Source: Streptomyces sp. CA-210063
GTDB lineage: Bacteria; Actinomycetota; Actinomycetes; Streptomycetales; Streptomycetaceae
Assembly (NCBI RefSeq): GCF_024612015.1
Contig: NZ_CP102512.1
Location: 4,774,001 to 4,838,000, forward strand
Direction of reading: 5' to 3'
DNA: 64,000 nucleotides
The translations under genes and the position numbers were made by a program. Positions 51,784 through 61,252 of this stretch are shown one piece after another. Below the pieces are notes generated by a model that ran no database searches, was not told the origin of the DNA, and saw nothing but the letters and a program-made list of their open reading frames with translations. Position 1 is the stretch's first letter. Each line of letters starts with the position of its first letter.

Positions 51784-51984
51784 TTACTGAGGGTTCTTCC
51801 GGCCGAGGGTGGCGGCGAGGAAGGTGTGCCAGCTGGTGGGGCTGATGTACAGGAGGGGGCCGTGGGGGTTCTTGCTGTCGCGTATGGCTCGGCCGCCGGT
51901 GGTGGTGGGGGCGACCTCGACGCAGTCGCCCGATTGGTAGGAGTAGGACGACTTCTGAAAGGGTCCGGCGACTTCAGTTGCCAT
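51784..51984 (-). CDS. DUF397 protein
   Basis: 66 residues: FQKSSYSYQSGDCVEVAPTTTGGRAIRDSKNPHGPLLYISPTSWHTFLAATLG, the DUF397 pattern (SSYSxxxGxCVEVA, RDSK, W, FL). These tiny proteins are encoded next to DUF5753 HTH regulators and modulate development or antibiotic genes in Streptomyces. The start overlaps the HTH stop by 11 bases. Confidence 0.9.
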   Translation of the reverse strand: MATEVAGPFQKSSYSYQSGDCVEVAPTTTGGRAIRDSKNPHGPLLYISPTSWHTFLAATLGRKNPQ

Positions 51985-52828
51985 CAACACTCCGCAGGGC
52001 GTTCCGAATAAAGCGGGCTGACTCATCCGGCGTCATGGCCGCCGATCGCAGTAGGTCAAAGGCGTGCGAGTAGGGAGCGACGTCGTCCGGCTCCTCCAGG
52101 ACCAACGTACCCCCCAGGTGCTCCACGGTCACTGCTTCCGGGATCGGCTCGGAACCGAAACCGAGGGAGGTGAAGGAGGAAGTTCCCGCAAGCACCGCCG
52201 CACCGAACGGAAGGATGCGGACCGTCACGTTCTCCCTCTGTCCCGCGTCAAGGAGAGCGGACAGCTGTTCCCGATGAACTTCGGTACTCGACAAGGGGTG
52301 CACGACGACCGGCTCCCAGATGACGAACTCGCACGGTGTGCCGCCCTCGGCAACCGTGGCCTGCCGCCTCATACGTACCCGAACCAGGAGGTCGGCCTGT
52401 TCGGGTGCGATCTCCAGAGGCCCCGACCTCATCACCGCTTCCGCATAGGAGGCGGTTTGCAGAAGTCCGGCGACGAGGGTGGGATGCCACGACTGGAAAT
52501 AGGTCGCGTCGGCCTCCAGCGTGATGTGATCCACGTAGTCCGGCCGCAGGTGCTCGGCGTATTCGTGCCACCAGCCGCGCCGATTGGCCTCTTTGGCCAA
52601 CTTCTCCAGCCTGCCGCACACTTCCGGGTCGTCCACGCCGTACGCGGCCAGCATCACGCGGATCTCGATCGGGCGGGCGATGACGTGCCCGCTCTCGATA
52701 CGGCTGACCCGAGCCTGATGGTTCGCGATCACCTCTGCGACCTGCGGCTGATCGAGCTTGGCAGCCAGTCGGTACTTCTTCAGCGTCGCTCCAAGTCGCC
52801 TGCTGCGCACGGTCGGCTGTCCCGCCAT
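51974..52828 (-). CDS. Helix-turn-helix regulator with DUF5753 domain (Scr1/WhiJ-type)
   Basis: 284 residues. N-terminal XRE helix-turn-helix (LGATLKKYRLAAKLDQPQVAEVIANHQARVSRIESGHVIARPIEIRVMLAAYG), then DUF5753: FQSWHPTLVAGLLQTASYAEAVMRSG, MRRQATVAEGGTPCEFVIWEPVV and VTVRILPFGAAVLAGTSSFTSLGF. It acts with the overlapping DUF397 gene, probably as a conditional repressor. The divergent promoter region is AT-rich (TATAAATA, CTCTATATATG near 52905-52940). Confidence 0.92.
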   Translation of the reverse strand: MAGQPTVRSRRLGATLKKYRLAAKLDQPQVAEVIANHQARVSRIESGHVIARPIEIRVMLAAYGVDDPEVCGRLEKLAKEANRRGWWHEYAEHLRPDYVDHITLEADATYFQSWHPTLVAGLLQTASYAEAVMRSGPLEIAPEQADLLVRVRMRRQATVAEGGTPCEFVIWEPVVVHPLSSTEVHREQLSALLDAGQRENVTVRILPFGAAVLAGTSSFTSLGFGSEPIPEAVTVEHLGGTLVLEEPDDVAPYSHAFDLLRSAAMTPDESARFIRNALRSVDGN

Positions 52829-53010
52829 CAGCCGCTCACCTCTCCTCCCCGTTCATGGCGAGCACCACTGTAGAGCCAGCCAGGGCCTCCCAGCGATCTC
52901 TATAAATACAAGTGTGCGGCTTGATTGGAACTCTATATATGCAATAGCTTTGCTGTGCGCGATCCACTACAGCGCGTGAACTTGACTGCACGTCAGGGGG
53001 TTCTCTCGCC

Positions 53011-53418
53011 ATGCCCGCACTCACCCCACGCCGCGACTCCTTCCGTATCCCCAAGCGGAGAAGACACGTCCCCGAAGCCCGCGCCCAGGTGCAGCGGATC
53101 CTCAAGGACTGGGCCCTCGACGGGGAACTCGCCCACGACGTCGCCACCGTCGCGACAGAGCTGGTCACCAATGCCGTACGGCACTGTCGGGTGACGCTCG
53201 CCGAGGTCGAGGTGAGCCTCTCGATCCGGGGCTGTGGGCTGCTGGTCGAGGTGTCGGACCCGGACAAGGGGAAGGTGCCGGCGCCGCGAACGGAAGGGGA
53301 CGGCGGGCTCGGCCTCGTGCTCGTCGCCGGGCTCGCCGAGCGGTGGGGGCATGAGGTGCGGCCGTTCACGAAGTGCGTGTGGGCGTACTTCGTGGTTCCG
53401 GGGCGGCGGTCGCGGTGA
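53011..53418 (+). CDS. Anti-sigma-type HATPase protein
   Basis: 135 residues of the RsbW/SpoIIAB-like single-domain ATPase group: ARAQVQRILKDWALDGELAHDVATVATELVTNAVRHC (N box), LLVEVSDPDKGK (G1) and TEGDGGLGLVLVAGLAERWGHE (G2). Such proteins bind sigma or anti-anti-sigma factors; common next to DUF5753/DUF397 pairs in Streptomyces. Start ATG 53011. The following gene starts within its stop (GTGA). Confidence 0.88.
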   Translation: MPALTPRRDSFRIPKRRRHVPEARAQVQRILKDWALDGELAHDVATVATELVTNAVRHCRVTLAEVEVSLSIRGCGLLVEVSDPDKGKVPAPRTEGDGGLGLVLVAGLAERWGHEVRPFTKCVWAYFVVPGRRSR

Positions 53419-53651
53419 GCGCGGTGCTGAGCCCGTATCAGGCGCGCTGGCGGCGCTGGGCGGCTCGGTCGGAACGGTACCGGGCCACGTACGGCCGGTG
53501 GTTGCCGATGCTGCCCCGCGAACCCTGCTGGGAACGGCGGCCGAAGAGGGCGCCCGCGCGGGCCGTACCGCCGGACGACCTGGACGTGGACGAGGGAGAC
53601 ATGGTGCGGGCGTACGTCACGGCGTACCTGGGTGAGAGGCGTACGGCGTGA
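53415..53651 (+). CDS. Small hypothetical protein
   Basis: 78 residues, basic and aromatic at the N-terminus (SPYQARWRRWAARSERYRATYGRWLPMLP), acidic near the end (DDLDVDEGDMVRAYVTAYLGE). GTG 53415 overlaps the preceding stop, so it is translationally coupled to the ATPase gene. No family recognised. Confidence 0.68.
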   Translation: MSAVLSPYQARWRRWAARSERYRATYGRWLPMLPREPCWERRPKRAPARAVPPDDLDVDEGDMVRAYVTAYLGERRTA

Positions 53652-53854
53652 GCGACGAACCGACGCGGCGGGAGGGCGAACCGCCGCTCGACCCGGTGAT
53701 GGCCACGTTCAGCGACTGGCTGGACCACGCTGTGGCCTGCATGGACGCCTGCCGTAGGGAGGGCGTGTCGTGCCTCCAGTCGATGCGGCTGGGGAAAAGA
53801 CACCGCGCGGCCAGGAAGGCCGCGAGCGCGGCACGGCGGAACGCCTCCGACTGA
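53648..53854 (+). CDS. Small hypothetical protein
   Basis: 68 residues with three Cys/aromatic-containing helices (FSDWLDHAVACMDACRREGVSCLQSM) and a basic tail. GTG 53648 overlaps the previous stop. The next gene overlaps its last 85 bases in another frame. Confidence 0.65.
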   Translation: MSDEPTRREGEPPLDPVMATFSDWLDHAVACMDACRREGVSCLQSMRLGKRHRAARKAASAARRNASD

Positions 53855-54081
53855 CCAAGCACAAGTCGGTCGGGGGTGACGCCGCCGATCTCGTCGTACC
53901 GGCCGCGTGGCGGGACGAGTTGATCGCGTACGGGCCACTGCTGTCCGACGACGGCACGGTCTGGCTGGGTTCGGCGGCACTGGTCCGGGCCCCGACGGGG
54001 AACGCGGCACGGGCCGTACTGGCCGGGGAGCGGTACGCCGACGTCGAGGTGCACGCGTGGGAGTTCGGGGGCCGACGGTGA
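53770..54081 (+). CDS. Small hypothetical protein overlapping its neighbour
   Basis: 103 residues. GTG 53770 has a strong AGGGAGGG site at 53756-53763, although it lies inside the previous gene. The conserved-looking C-terminal part is VVPAAWRDELIAYGPLLSDDGTVWLGSAALVRAPTGNAARAVLAGERYADVEVHAWEF. No family recognised; it ends the four-gene cluster started by the ATPase. Confidence 0.62.
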   Translation: MPPVDAAGEKTPRGQEGRERGTAERLRLTKHKSVGGDAADLVVPAAWRDELIAYGPLLSDDGTVWLGSAALVRAPTGNAARAVLAGERYADVEVHAWEFGGRR

Positions 54082-54132
54082 CGAGAGCGAGGGGCGGGCG
54101 GCGCTGACGGGAGCGAGGAGCGCGCGCGTCCG

Positions 54133-54723
54133 CTACGGCGCGCACCCGCGCAGCACGAAGGCCACCATGTCCTCCAGGCCCCGTTCGATTCTGTCGGCGG
54201 GGACGGCTCCCACGATCGCGAGGGTGGCGTAGCCGTGCAGTGCGGCCACGACCGGCGGGCCGATCTCGTCCACCGGGCCCTCGCGGACCTCACCCCGGCG
54301 CTGCCCCTCCTCGATCAGCTGGTCGGCGATGGCCGGCATCCGCTGCAAGGCCTTGGCCAGCTCCGGTGAGGCGATGGGGTCGTGCTTGACGGAGTACATC
54401 AGCTCCAGCAGGGCGGGGTTGGCGGCCGCGAACTCCATGTAGGCGCGGGTGACGACGGTCAACAGCTCGGCGAACGACTCCCCCGCCTCCTCCCCGGCGC
54501 TGATCAGCATGGCCACCAGACGGTCGAACCCCCGCAGCGCCAGCGCGTCCAGCAGCGCCTGCTTGCTCTTGAAATGGCGGCTGGGCGCGGCGGGGCTGAC
54601 CCCGATGTCACGGGCCAATTCGCGCAGCGACAACTCGGTCGGCCCCTTCTCCTGGAGCGCCTGCTCGGCGCGGACCAGTAGAGCGGTGCGGAGATCTCCG
54701 TGGTGGTAAGGGCGGCACTTCAT
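54133..54723 (-). CDS. TetR family repressor
   Basis: 196 residues. N-terminal HTH (LRTALLVRAEQALQEKGPTELSLRELARDIGVSPAAPSRHFKSKQALLDALALRGF) and a helical ligand domain (TetR_C-like: YMEFAAANPALLELMYSVKHDP). Divergent from a short-chain dehydrogenase with 80 bases between them, so it most likely represses that gene and itself through the ACAT(A/T)GTG repeats there. Confidence 0.92.
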   Translation of the reverse strand: MKCRPYHHGDLRTALLVRAEQALQEKGPTELSLRELARDIGVSPAAPSRHFKSKQALLDALALRGFDRLVAMLISAGEEAGESFAELLTVVTRAYMEFAAANPALLELMYSVKHDPIASPELAKALQRMPAIADQLIEEGQRRGEVREGPVDEIGPPVVAALHGYATLAIVGAVPADRIERGLEDMVAFVLRGCAP

Positions 54724-54751
54724 GTCTTGCAGCGTATCCGAGTGTGAGCAC

Positions 54752-54803
54752 CATCTACATAGTGAGCATTGACTACATTGTGATCGGTGCCTACATTGAG
54801 TCC
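54752..54803. promoter_or_regulatory. Promoter/operator region of the TetR-SDR pair
   Basis: Three direct repeats of CTACAT(A/T)GTG/GAG lie at about 54752, 54772 and 54790. TTGACT (54768-54773) is followed after 17 bases by TACATT, a good sigma-70-like promoter for the dehydrogenase. A related AACATAGTG is found at 55763-55775 before the next gene. Confidence 0.6.
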
Positions 54804-55766
54804 ATGACCAACAAGACGAACCAATGGAGCGCCACCCACATCCCCGACCTGACGGGCCGTACCGCCGTCGTCACCGGTGCCAACAGCGGCATCGGCCTGC
54901 CCGCCGTCGACGCGCTGGCCCGGGCCGGCGCGCATGTCGTGCTCGCCGTCCGCGACCCCCGCCGGGGCGAGGCCGCCGCCGCGACCGTCAGCGGGGCGCG
55001 CGGCACGGTGGAGGTCCGCCCGCTCGACCTGGCCGACCTGGCGTCGGTCCGCCGGTTCGCCGACGAATGGCAGGGCGACCTGGACCTCCTCATCAACAAC
55101 GCCGGCGTCATGAACGTCCCCGAGGGCACCACCAAGGACGGCTTCGAGACACAGTTCGGCACCAACCACCTCGGCCACTTCGCCCTGACCAACCTGCTCC
55201 TGCCCCACGTCACCGACCGCGTGGTGACCGTGTCGTCCAACGTGCACAAGGTGGGGCGCGCTCGCATCCACTTCGAGAACCTGAAGCTGACGGGCGAGTA
55301 CAACCCGGTGACCGCCTACGCCCAGTCCAAGCTGGCCAACCTGCTGTTCACGCTGGAGCTCCAGCGCCGGCTCGGTCTCGCGGGCTCCCCCGTCCGCGCC
55401 ACGGCCGCGCACCCGGGCCTGTCCAGCACCAACCTCGCGAATCACGGCGCCAACGCCCTGTACCGGGCAGTCGCCCGCCTCGCGAACCGCCTCCTGGCCC
55501 AGGACAGTGAAGCCGGCTCCCTGCCCACGCTGTACGCCGCCGTCATGGACCTCCCCGGCGCCTCCTACGTCGGCCCTGACGGCCTCGGCGAATGGCGCGG
55601 CGGCCCCACCCTCGTCGGCCGTTCCCCCCAAGCCAGCGACCCCGAGGCAGCGAGCCGCCTGTGGACCGTCTCCGAGGAACTGACAGGCGTGACCTTCCCC
55701 GAGCATCTGTCGCCGACGACAGAGCCGACGACGGAGAACAACCAGAGGGGAGCAATAACCCGTTGA
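54804..55766 (+). CDS. Short-chain dehydrogenase/reductase
   Basis: 320 residues. Cofactor motif TGANSGIG near residue 22, NNAGVMN, catalytic Ser region VVTVSSNVH, and YAQSKLANLLFTLEL with the YxxxK pair. It resembles WW-domain-oxidoreductase/retinol-dehydrogenase-like SDRs, NADP-dependent. ATG 54804 lies after the TetR-type operator; probably induced by an unknown ligand of the TetR protein. Confidence 0.9.
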   Translation: MTNKTNQWSATHIPDLTGRTAVVTGANSGIGLPAVDALARAGAHVVLAVRDPRRGEAAAATVSGARGTVEVRPLDLADLASVRRFADEWQGDLDLLINNAGVMNVPEGTTKDGFETQFGTNHLGHFALTNLLLPHVTDRVVTVSSNVHKVGRARIHFENLKLTGEYNPVTAYAQSKLANLLFTLELQRRLGLAGSPVRATAAHPGLSSTNLANHGANALYRAVARLANRLLAQDSEAGSLPTLYAAVMDLPGASYVGPDGLGEWRGGPTLVGRSPQASDPEAASRLWTVSEELTGVTFPEHLSPTTEPTTENNQRGAITR

Positions 55767-55797
55767 CAACATAGTGTTTACATTCGATGCTGGCCGC

Positions 55798-56316
<519 letters not shown>

Positions 56317-56339
56317 GGCCCGTAAGGCAAGTGAGCCGG

Positions 56340-56864
56340 TCAGCCCCGGCCGAAGGTCTGGTCGCGGCGGGCGCGCCAGCGGGCCATTACGCCCTCGACC
56401 TCCGCCTCGATGAACTCGAAGAACGCGAGGGTCTCGGCGAGGCGGAGGCCGGCCGGGGTGTCGGCGCCCAGGCTGGTGACGCCCTCGCGCAACGCTTCCT
56501 CCCAACGCTTGATGATGGCCTCGCGGTTGGTGAGGGACTCGTACCACTGCTCGCTGTGGACCCGGTAGCGCTCGCGGCGCGAACCGGGCTCGCGCTCGCG
56601 TGACACCAGGTGCACCTGGGCGAGATAGCGGACCGCGCCGGAGACGGCCGCCGGGCTGATCCGGAGCTGCTCGCCCAGCTCGACGGAGGTCAGCGCGCCG
56701 GTGTCGGAGGCGAGGAGCGCGGCGAAGACGCGGGACGGCATACGCGGCATCCCGGCCTCGACGAGCTGCGCCGCGAAACCCTCGACGAAACGGGAGACCG
56801 CCTCGGGGTCGCGCCCCACAGCCCCGGCACCGCCGGCCTCCGCTCCGGCCTTCGCTTCCGCCAT
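56340..56864 (-). CDS. MarR/GbsR-type transcriptional regulator
   Basis: 174 residues. Winged helix with MPRMPSRVFAALLASDTGALTSVELGEQLRISPAAVSGAVRYLAQVHLVSREREPGSRRERYRV, then a helical dimerisation tail. Divergent from an ABC exporter operon with a large palindrome between them; probable repressor of that exporter. Confidence 0.88.
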   Translation of the reverse strand: MAEAKAGAEAGGAGAVGRDPEAVSRFVEGFAAQLVEAGMPRMPSRVFAALLASDTGALTSVELGEQLRISPAAVSGAVRYLAQVHLVSREREPGSRRERYRVHSEQWYESLTNREAIIKRWEEALREGVTSLGADTPAGLRLAETLAFFEFIEAEVEGVMARWRARRDQTFGRG

Positions 56865-56917
56865 CCCTGGATCATCTCCCCTGGTCAGACACCGTCACCG
56901 AGTCTACCGGTGATTCA

Positions 56918-56956
56918 TACGCTTCCTTAACTTCACAAATTTCTGAAGGAAGCGTA
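56918..56956. promoter_or_regulatory. Large palindromic operator between MarR-type gene and ABC operon
   Basis: TACGCTTCCTT (56918-56928) and AAGGAAGCGTA (56946-56956) are perfect inverted repeats, with a nested CTTCA/TGAAG pair between them. It lies 12 bases before the ABC ATPase start; a likely MarR/GbsR binding site. Confidence 0.7.
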
Positions 56957-56967
56957 CGTTCTGAAGC

Positions 56968-57912
56968 ATGACGAAGGCCCTTACCGTCTCCGGACTGCAC
57001 AAGTCCTTCGGACGGACCCACGCATTGGACGGGCTCGACCTCACCGTCGAGACCGGCGAGGTCCACGGCTTCCTCGGCCCCAACGGCGCCGGAAAGTCCA
57101 CCACCATCCGCGTCCTCCTCGGCCTGCTGCGCGCCGACTCGGGCGCCGCGCAGGTACTCGGCCGCGACCCGTGGACGGACGCGGTCGAGGTGCACCGCCG
57201 GATCGCCTACGTACCGGGCGACGTGACCCTGTGGCGCAACCTGTCCGGCGGCGAGGTCATCGACCTCTACGGCCGGCTGCGGGGCGGCCTCGACACCCGC
57301 CGCCGCGCCGAACTGATCGAGCGCTTCGAACTGGACCCGACGAAGAAGGGCCGCACCTACTCGAAGGGCAACCGCCAGAAGGTCGCCCTCGTCGCCGCCT
57401 TCGCCTCCGACGTCGACCTCCTCATCCTCGACGAGCCGACCTCCGGCCTGGACCCGCTGATGGAGGAGGTCTTCCAGCGGTGCATACGGGAGGAGCGCGA
57501 CCGGGGCCGTACGGTCCTGTTGTCGTCGCACATCCTCAGCGAGGTCGAGGAGTTGTGCGACCGGGTGAGCATCATCCGCAAGGGCGTCACCGTCGAGAGC
57601 GGCTCCCTCGCCGACCTGCGCCATCTGACCCGGACGAGCGTCACCGCCGAACTCGCCGGTCCGGCGGGCGGCCTGGCCCGCCTCTCCGGCATCCACGACC
57701 TCGACATACAGGGCAGCCGGGTCCGCCTCCAGGTCGACACCGACAAACTCAACGCCGTACTGCGCTCCCTGACCGAGTCCGGCGTACGGTCACTGACGTC
57801 GACCCCGCCGACGCTGGAGGAACTGTTCCTGCGGCACTACCAGGACGACGTACGGGACGCGAACGCGAACGCGAACGCGGACGTGGACGTGGCGGGAGAG
57901 GCGGTCGCGTGA
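56968..57912 (+). CDS. ABC exporter ATP-binding protein
   Basis: 314 residues. Walker [10 protein letters not shown], signature [15 protein letters not shown] ([10 protein letters not shown]), Walker [13 protein letters not shown] and H-loop [15 protein letters not shown]. The C-terminus ends in a low-complexity NANANADVD tail. It powers the adjacent 12-span permease; the TGA at 57910 overlaps the permease ATG by one base. Confidence 0.93.
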   Translation: MTKALTVSGLHKSFGRTHALDGLDLTVETGEVHGFLGPNGAGKSTTIRVLLGLLRADSGAAQVLGRDPWTDAVEVHRRIAYVPGDVTLWRNLSGGEVIDLYGRLRGGLDTRRRAELIERFELDPTKKGRTYSKGNRQKVALVAAFASDVDLLILDEPTSGLDPLMEEVFQRCIREERDRGRTVLLSSHILSEVEELCDRVSIIRKGVTVESGSLADLRHLTRTSVTAELAGPAGGLARLSGIHDLDIQGSRVRLQVDTDKLNAVLRSLTESGVRSLTSTPPTLEELFLRHYQDDVRDANANANADVDVAGEAVA

Positions 57913-59540
57913 TGACCACCGCCGCCACCGACACCACGACCCCGAGCACCTTCGCCGTACGGTCCGGCGGGAGCCGTCAACTGGCCGGTACGGCAACCCT
58001 GTTGAGGTTCGCCCTGCGCCGCGACCGCGTGATGGTCCCGGCCTGGGTCGCGGTGACCGGGCTGATGGTCCTGTCCATGCCGAACAGCCTGAAGAGCCTG
58101 TACGGCACCGCCGCCGAACGCGCCGACCTCATGCGCCAGATGACCACGAACTCGTCGCTGCGCGCCCTGGTCGGCCCCGTCTTCGACGACTCCCTCGGCG
58201 CCCTGACCGCCTGGCGCGTCGGCGTGTACGCCGGCCTCCTCGCCGCCGTCATGAGCCTCCTCGTCGTCATCCGCCACACCCGCGACGAGGAGGAGAGCGG
58301 CCGCCAGGAACTCGTCGCGTCGGGGATGGTGGGGCGTCGGGCATCCTTGACCGCGGCCCTGCTCACGGCGGCGGTCGCGAACGGCGGGCTGGCGTTACTC
58401 ATCACGCTCGGGCTGGCCGGGGAGGGCGCCGCGGGTGCGGTGGCCTTCGGGCTGGGGATCGCGGGCGTCGGAATGGTGTTCGCGACGATGGCCGCGGTCG
58501 TCGCCCAGCTGACGGAGAGCGCGCGGCTGGCGCGGGGGCTGACGGCGGGGGTGCTGGGCGCGGCGTTCGTGCTGCGGGCGGCCGGCGACGCCTCCGCGAA
58601 CGAGGGTTCGTCCTTTCTGACCTGGGTGTCGCCGCTGGGGTGGCTGGAGAACGAGCGTTCCTTCGCGGATGAACGGTGGTGGGTGCTACTGCTGTTCGTT
58701 GCGGCGACGGCGATCCAGGGCACGGTGGCCTACGCACTCGCCGGGCGCCGCGACGTCGGCATGAGCTTCCTGCCGACCCGCCCCGGACCGACGGCCGGCC
58801 GACTGGGTACGGCCGGCGCGCTGGCCTGGCGGCTGCAACGCGGCAGCGTCCTGGGCTGGAGCATCGGCTTCTTCCTCGCCGGCGTCGTCTACGGCGGGCT
58901 GACCGAGGGCACGGCCGACTTCGTCGGCGACAACGAGAGCGCCCGCGAGATCTTCGAACGCATGGGCGGCCAGTCCGGCCTGACGAACGCCTTCCTCGCC
59001 TCGATGATCGGCGTGCTCGGCCTGATCGCCGCGCTGTACATCGTCAGCGCCGTGCTGCGCCTGCACGGCGAGGAGACGTCCGGGCGGGCCGAACCGCTCC
59101 TCGCCAACTCGGTGAGCCGGATGCGGTGGGCAGCCGGACACCTGGTCGTGGCCTTCGGTGGAGCGGTGTGGATCATGCTCCTCGCCGGCCTCGGTTTCAC
59201 CATCGGCTACGGCAAGGAGGCCGGCCCGATCCTGGGCGCCTGCCTCGTCCAGGTCGCCGGAATCTGGGTCATCGGCGGAGCGGCCGTCCTGCTGTACGGC
59301 CTCACCCCCCGAGCGGCGATGGCGGCCTGGGGCCTCGCCGGCGCCGTCCTCCTGATCGGCTGGATCGGCCCCGCACTCAACGCTCCCCGAGCCGTCCTCG
59401 ACCTCTCCCCCTTCGGCCACCTCCCGAAGCTGCCGGGCGGGGAGATGGAGTGGGCGCCGGTGCTGGTACTGACCGGCATCGCGGTGGTACTGGTCACGGG
59501 CGGGCTGGCGGGACTGCGGCGGCGGGATCTGAGCAGCTGA
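57912..59540 (+). CDS. Polyketide-antibiotic-exporter-type ABC permease
   Basis: 542 residues with about 12 spans in two similar halves (LLRFALRRDRVMVPAWVAVTGLMVLSM; LAWRLQRGSVLGWSIGFFLAGVVYGGL), each with a loop like RHTRDEEESGRQELVASG / HGEETSGRAEPLLANSVSR. This is the fused ABC-2 type seen in Streptomyces drug exporters. One TTA codon (58395-58397). GTG 57909 is an alternative start. No antibiotic genes are close; the substrate is unknown. Confidence 0.9.
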   Translation: MTTAATDTTTPSTFAVRSGGSRQLAGTATLLRFALRRDRVMVPAWVAVTGLMVLSMPNSLKSLYGTAAERADLMRQMTTNSSLRALVGPVFDDSLGALTAWRVGVYAGLLAAVMSLLVVIRHTRDEEESGRQELVASGMVGRRASLTAALLTAAVANGGLALLITLGLAGEGAAGAVAFGLGIAGVGMVFATMAAVVAQLTESARLARGLTAGVLGAAFVLRAAGDASANEGSSFLTWVSPLGWLENERSFADERWWVLLLFVAATAIQGTVAYALAGRRDVGMSFLPTRPGPTAGRLGTAGALAWRLQRGSVLGWSIGFFLAGVVYGGLTEGTADFVGDNESAREIFERMGGQSGLTNAFLASMIGVLGLIAALYIVSAVLRLHGEETSGRAEPLLANSVSRMRWAAGHLVVAFGGAVWIMLLAGLGFTIGYGKEAGPILGACLVQVAGIWVIGGAAVLLYGLTPRAAMAAWGLAGAVLLIGWIGPALNAPRAVLDLSPFGHLPKLPGGEMEWAPVLVLTGIAVVLVTGGLAGLRRRDLSS

Positions 59541-59636
59541 GGGCGGGGGGTGGTGGGTGGTGGGTCGGGGAGAGCGGGAAGTCGCGTCGCCCCTGCCCTG
59601 GAGAACCACGGTCGGACGGGGCGCGTCCCTGCGGTC

Positions 59637-60023
59637 ATGGACCAAGCCGAGCAGCGGGAGCAGCGGGAGCAGCGGCGGGAGCATCTGGACGAAAGGGGCC
59701 GGCGGGTGGACCGGCAGAGTGCGCTGGGGTGCGGCGGTTGTGCGCTCTCGGCGGTGGGCGCGACCGCCGCGACGCTCGTCTGGAGCACCTCGGACCGCAC
59801 CCGGCGCCACCTCCAAGGCGGCTTCGAGGGCGAGGACATGGACTACACCGTCCTCGCCACCGAACTCCCCTTCGTCGCCCTCGCCGGAGCCGCCCTCCCG
59901 GCCCTCGTCTGCCTCGCGATCGCGCTGATCCTGGCCCGGCGACGGGGAGCGCCGGATCCGGGGCCGGGTTCGCGGGCGGGTTCGCGGGCGGGTGGCGAGG
60001 GTTCCTCAGACCTCGACGGGTAG
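59637..60023 (+). CDS. Small membrane protein
   Basis: 128 residues. A charged helical N-terminus with EQREQRREH repeats, then two spans (CALSAVGATAATLVWS and FVALAGAALPALVCLAIALIL) and a Gly/Ser tail. It ends 18 bases inside the opposing P450 gene's 3' end. No family recognised. Confidence 0.6.
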   Translation: MDQAEQREQREQRREHLDERGRRVDRQSALGCGGCALSAVGATAATLVWSTSDRTRRHLQGGFEGEDMDYTVLATELPFVALAGAALPALVCLAIALILARRRGAPDPGPGSRAGSRAGGEGSSDLDG

Positions 60024-61223
60024 GCCGTCCAGCCCCCGGATCACGAAGTTCGGCTTCCGCGTCGGCTCGGTGGCGAGGGCGAGGGTCGGGGCCTTCTCCA
60101 GGAGGGCCGTCATCGAAGCCGCCAGTTCGATACGGGCGAGGGGAGCGCCGATGCAGTAGTGGATACCCGCGCTGAACGAGATGTGCGGGTTCTCCTTGCG
60201 CGTGAGGTCCAGCTTCTCGGGTGCGGCGAACACGGACGGGTCATGGTTCGCCGAACCGAACAGCATCGCGATCTCCGCGCCCCGCGGAACCGTCGTACCG
60301 TCGATCTCGATGTCGTCCAGCACCCAGCGCTCGAAAAGCTGCAACGGAGTGTCGTACCGCATCAGCTCCTCCACCGCCGAGGGCACGAGCGAGTGATCCG
60401 CCCGCAGCGCCGCCAACTGCTCCGGGTTCCGGAACAGCGCCCACCAGCCGTTCACCGTGGCGTTCACCGTCGCCTCATGGCCCGCGTTCAGCAGCAGCAC
60501 ACAGGTCGAGATCATCTCCTGCTCGGTGAGCCGGTCACCCTCGTCGTACGCCGCGATCAGCCCCGAGATCAGATCCTCGCCCGGCACCGCCCTGCGGTGC
60601 GCGATCAGCTCCCGGAGATACTCCGAGAACTCCACCGACGCCCGCACCGCCCGCTTCGCCGTCTCTTCCGACGGACTCAGCTCGTACATCCCACAGATGT
60701 CCGCCGACCAGGGCCGCAGCTGCGCCCGGTCCGACTCGGGGATACCGAGCATCTCCGCGATCACCGCCACCGGAAGCGGCTCCGCGACATCCGTCAGCAG
60801 GTCACCCCCGCCGGCCTCCACCAGCCCCGCCGCCAGCTCACCGGCCAGCTCCTCCACATACGGCTTCAGCCGCTCCACCGTGCGCGGCGTGAAGGCCTTC
60901 GACACCAGCCGCCGGATCCGCGTGTGGTCCGGGGGCTCCAGATCGAGCATCCCGTGGTCGTTCAGCGTGTGGAACGGTTCGTGCTCCGCCGGCGGCGCCG
61001 TCCGCCCGAAGTCCTCGTGCGTGAACCTGTGCTGATACGTCCGCCCGAGCCGCCGGTCCCGCAGCAACGCCGAGACCTCCGCGTGGTGCGGGACGAGCCA
61101 CTGGTTCGTCGGCTCGAAGTACCGCACCCTGCCCCGGGCCCGCAGCTCCGCGTACGCCGGGTACGGGTTGGCCACGAAGTCGGGGTCCCACGGGTCGAAA
61201 GCGAAGTCGGAAGCAGCTGCCAT
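60006..61223 (-). CDS. Cytochrome P450
   Basis: 405 residues. I-helix LLNAGHEATVN (AGxEAT), ExxR in VEELMR, and the haem-binding loop FSAGIHYCIGAPLARIE with the Cys ligand. It is a soluble bacterial monooxygenase of the CYP105/107-like size; the substrate cannot be told. No ferredoxin or reductase genes are adjacent. The 98-base gap upstream is almost filled by four 18-base iterons, a possible operator. Confidence 0.93.
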   Translation of the reverse strand: MAAASDFAFDPWDPDFVANPYPAYAELRARGRVRYFEPTNQWLVPHHAEVSALLRDRRLGRTYQHRFTHEDFGRTAPPAEHEPFHTLNDHGMLDLEPPDHTRIRRLVSKAFTPRTVERLKPYVEELAGELAAGLVEAGGGDLLTDVAEPLPVAVIAEMLGIPESDRAQLRPWSADICGMYELSPSEETAKRAVRASVEFSEYLRELIAHRRAVPGEDLISGLIAAYDEGDRLTEQEMISTCVLLLNAGHEATVNATVNGWWALFRNPEQLAALRADHSLVPSAVEELMRYDTPLQLFERWVLDDIEIDGTTVPRGAEIAMLFGSANHDPSVFAAPEKLDLTRKENPHISFSAGIHYCIGAPLARIELAASMTALLEKAPTLALATEPTRKPNFVIRGLDGLPVEV

Positions 61224-61252
61224 GGATGGACGCTAGCCCGGCTCCCCCCTTT

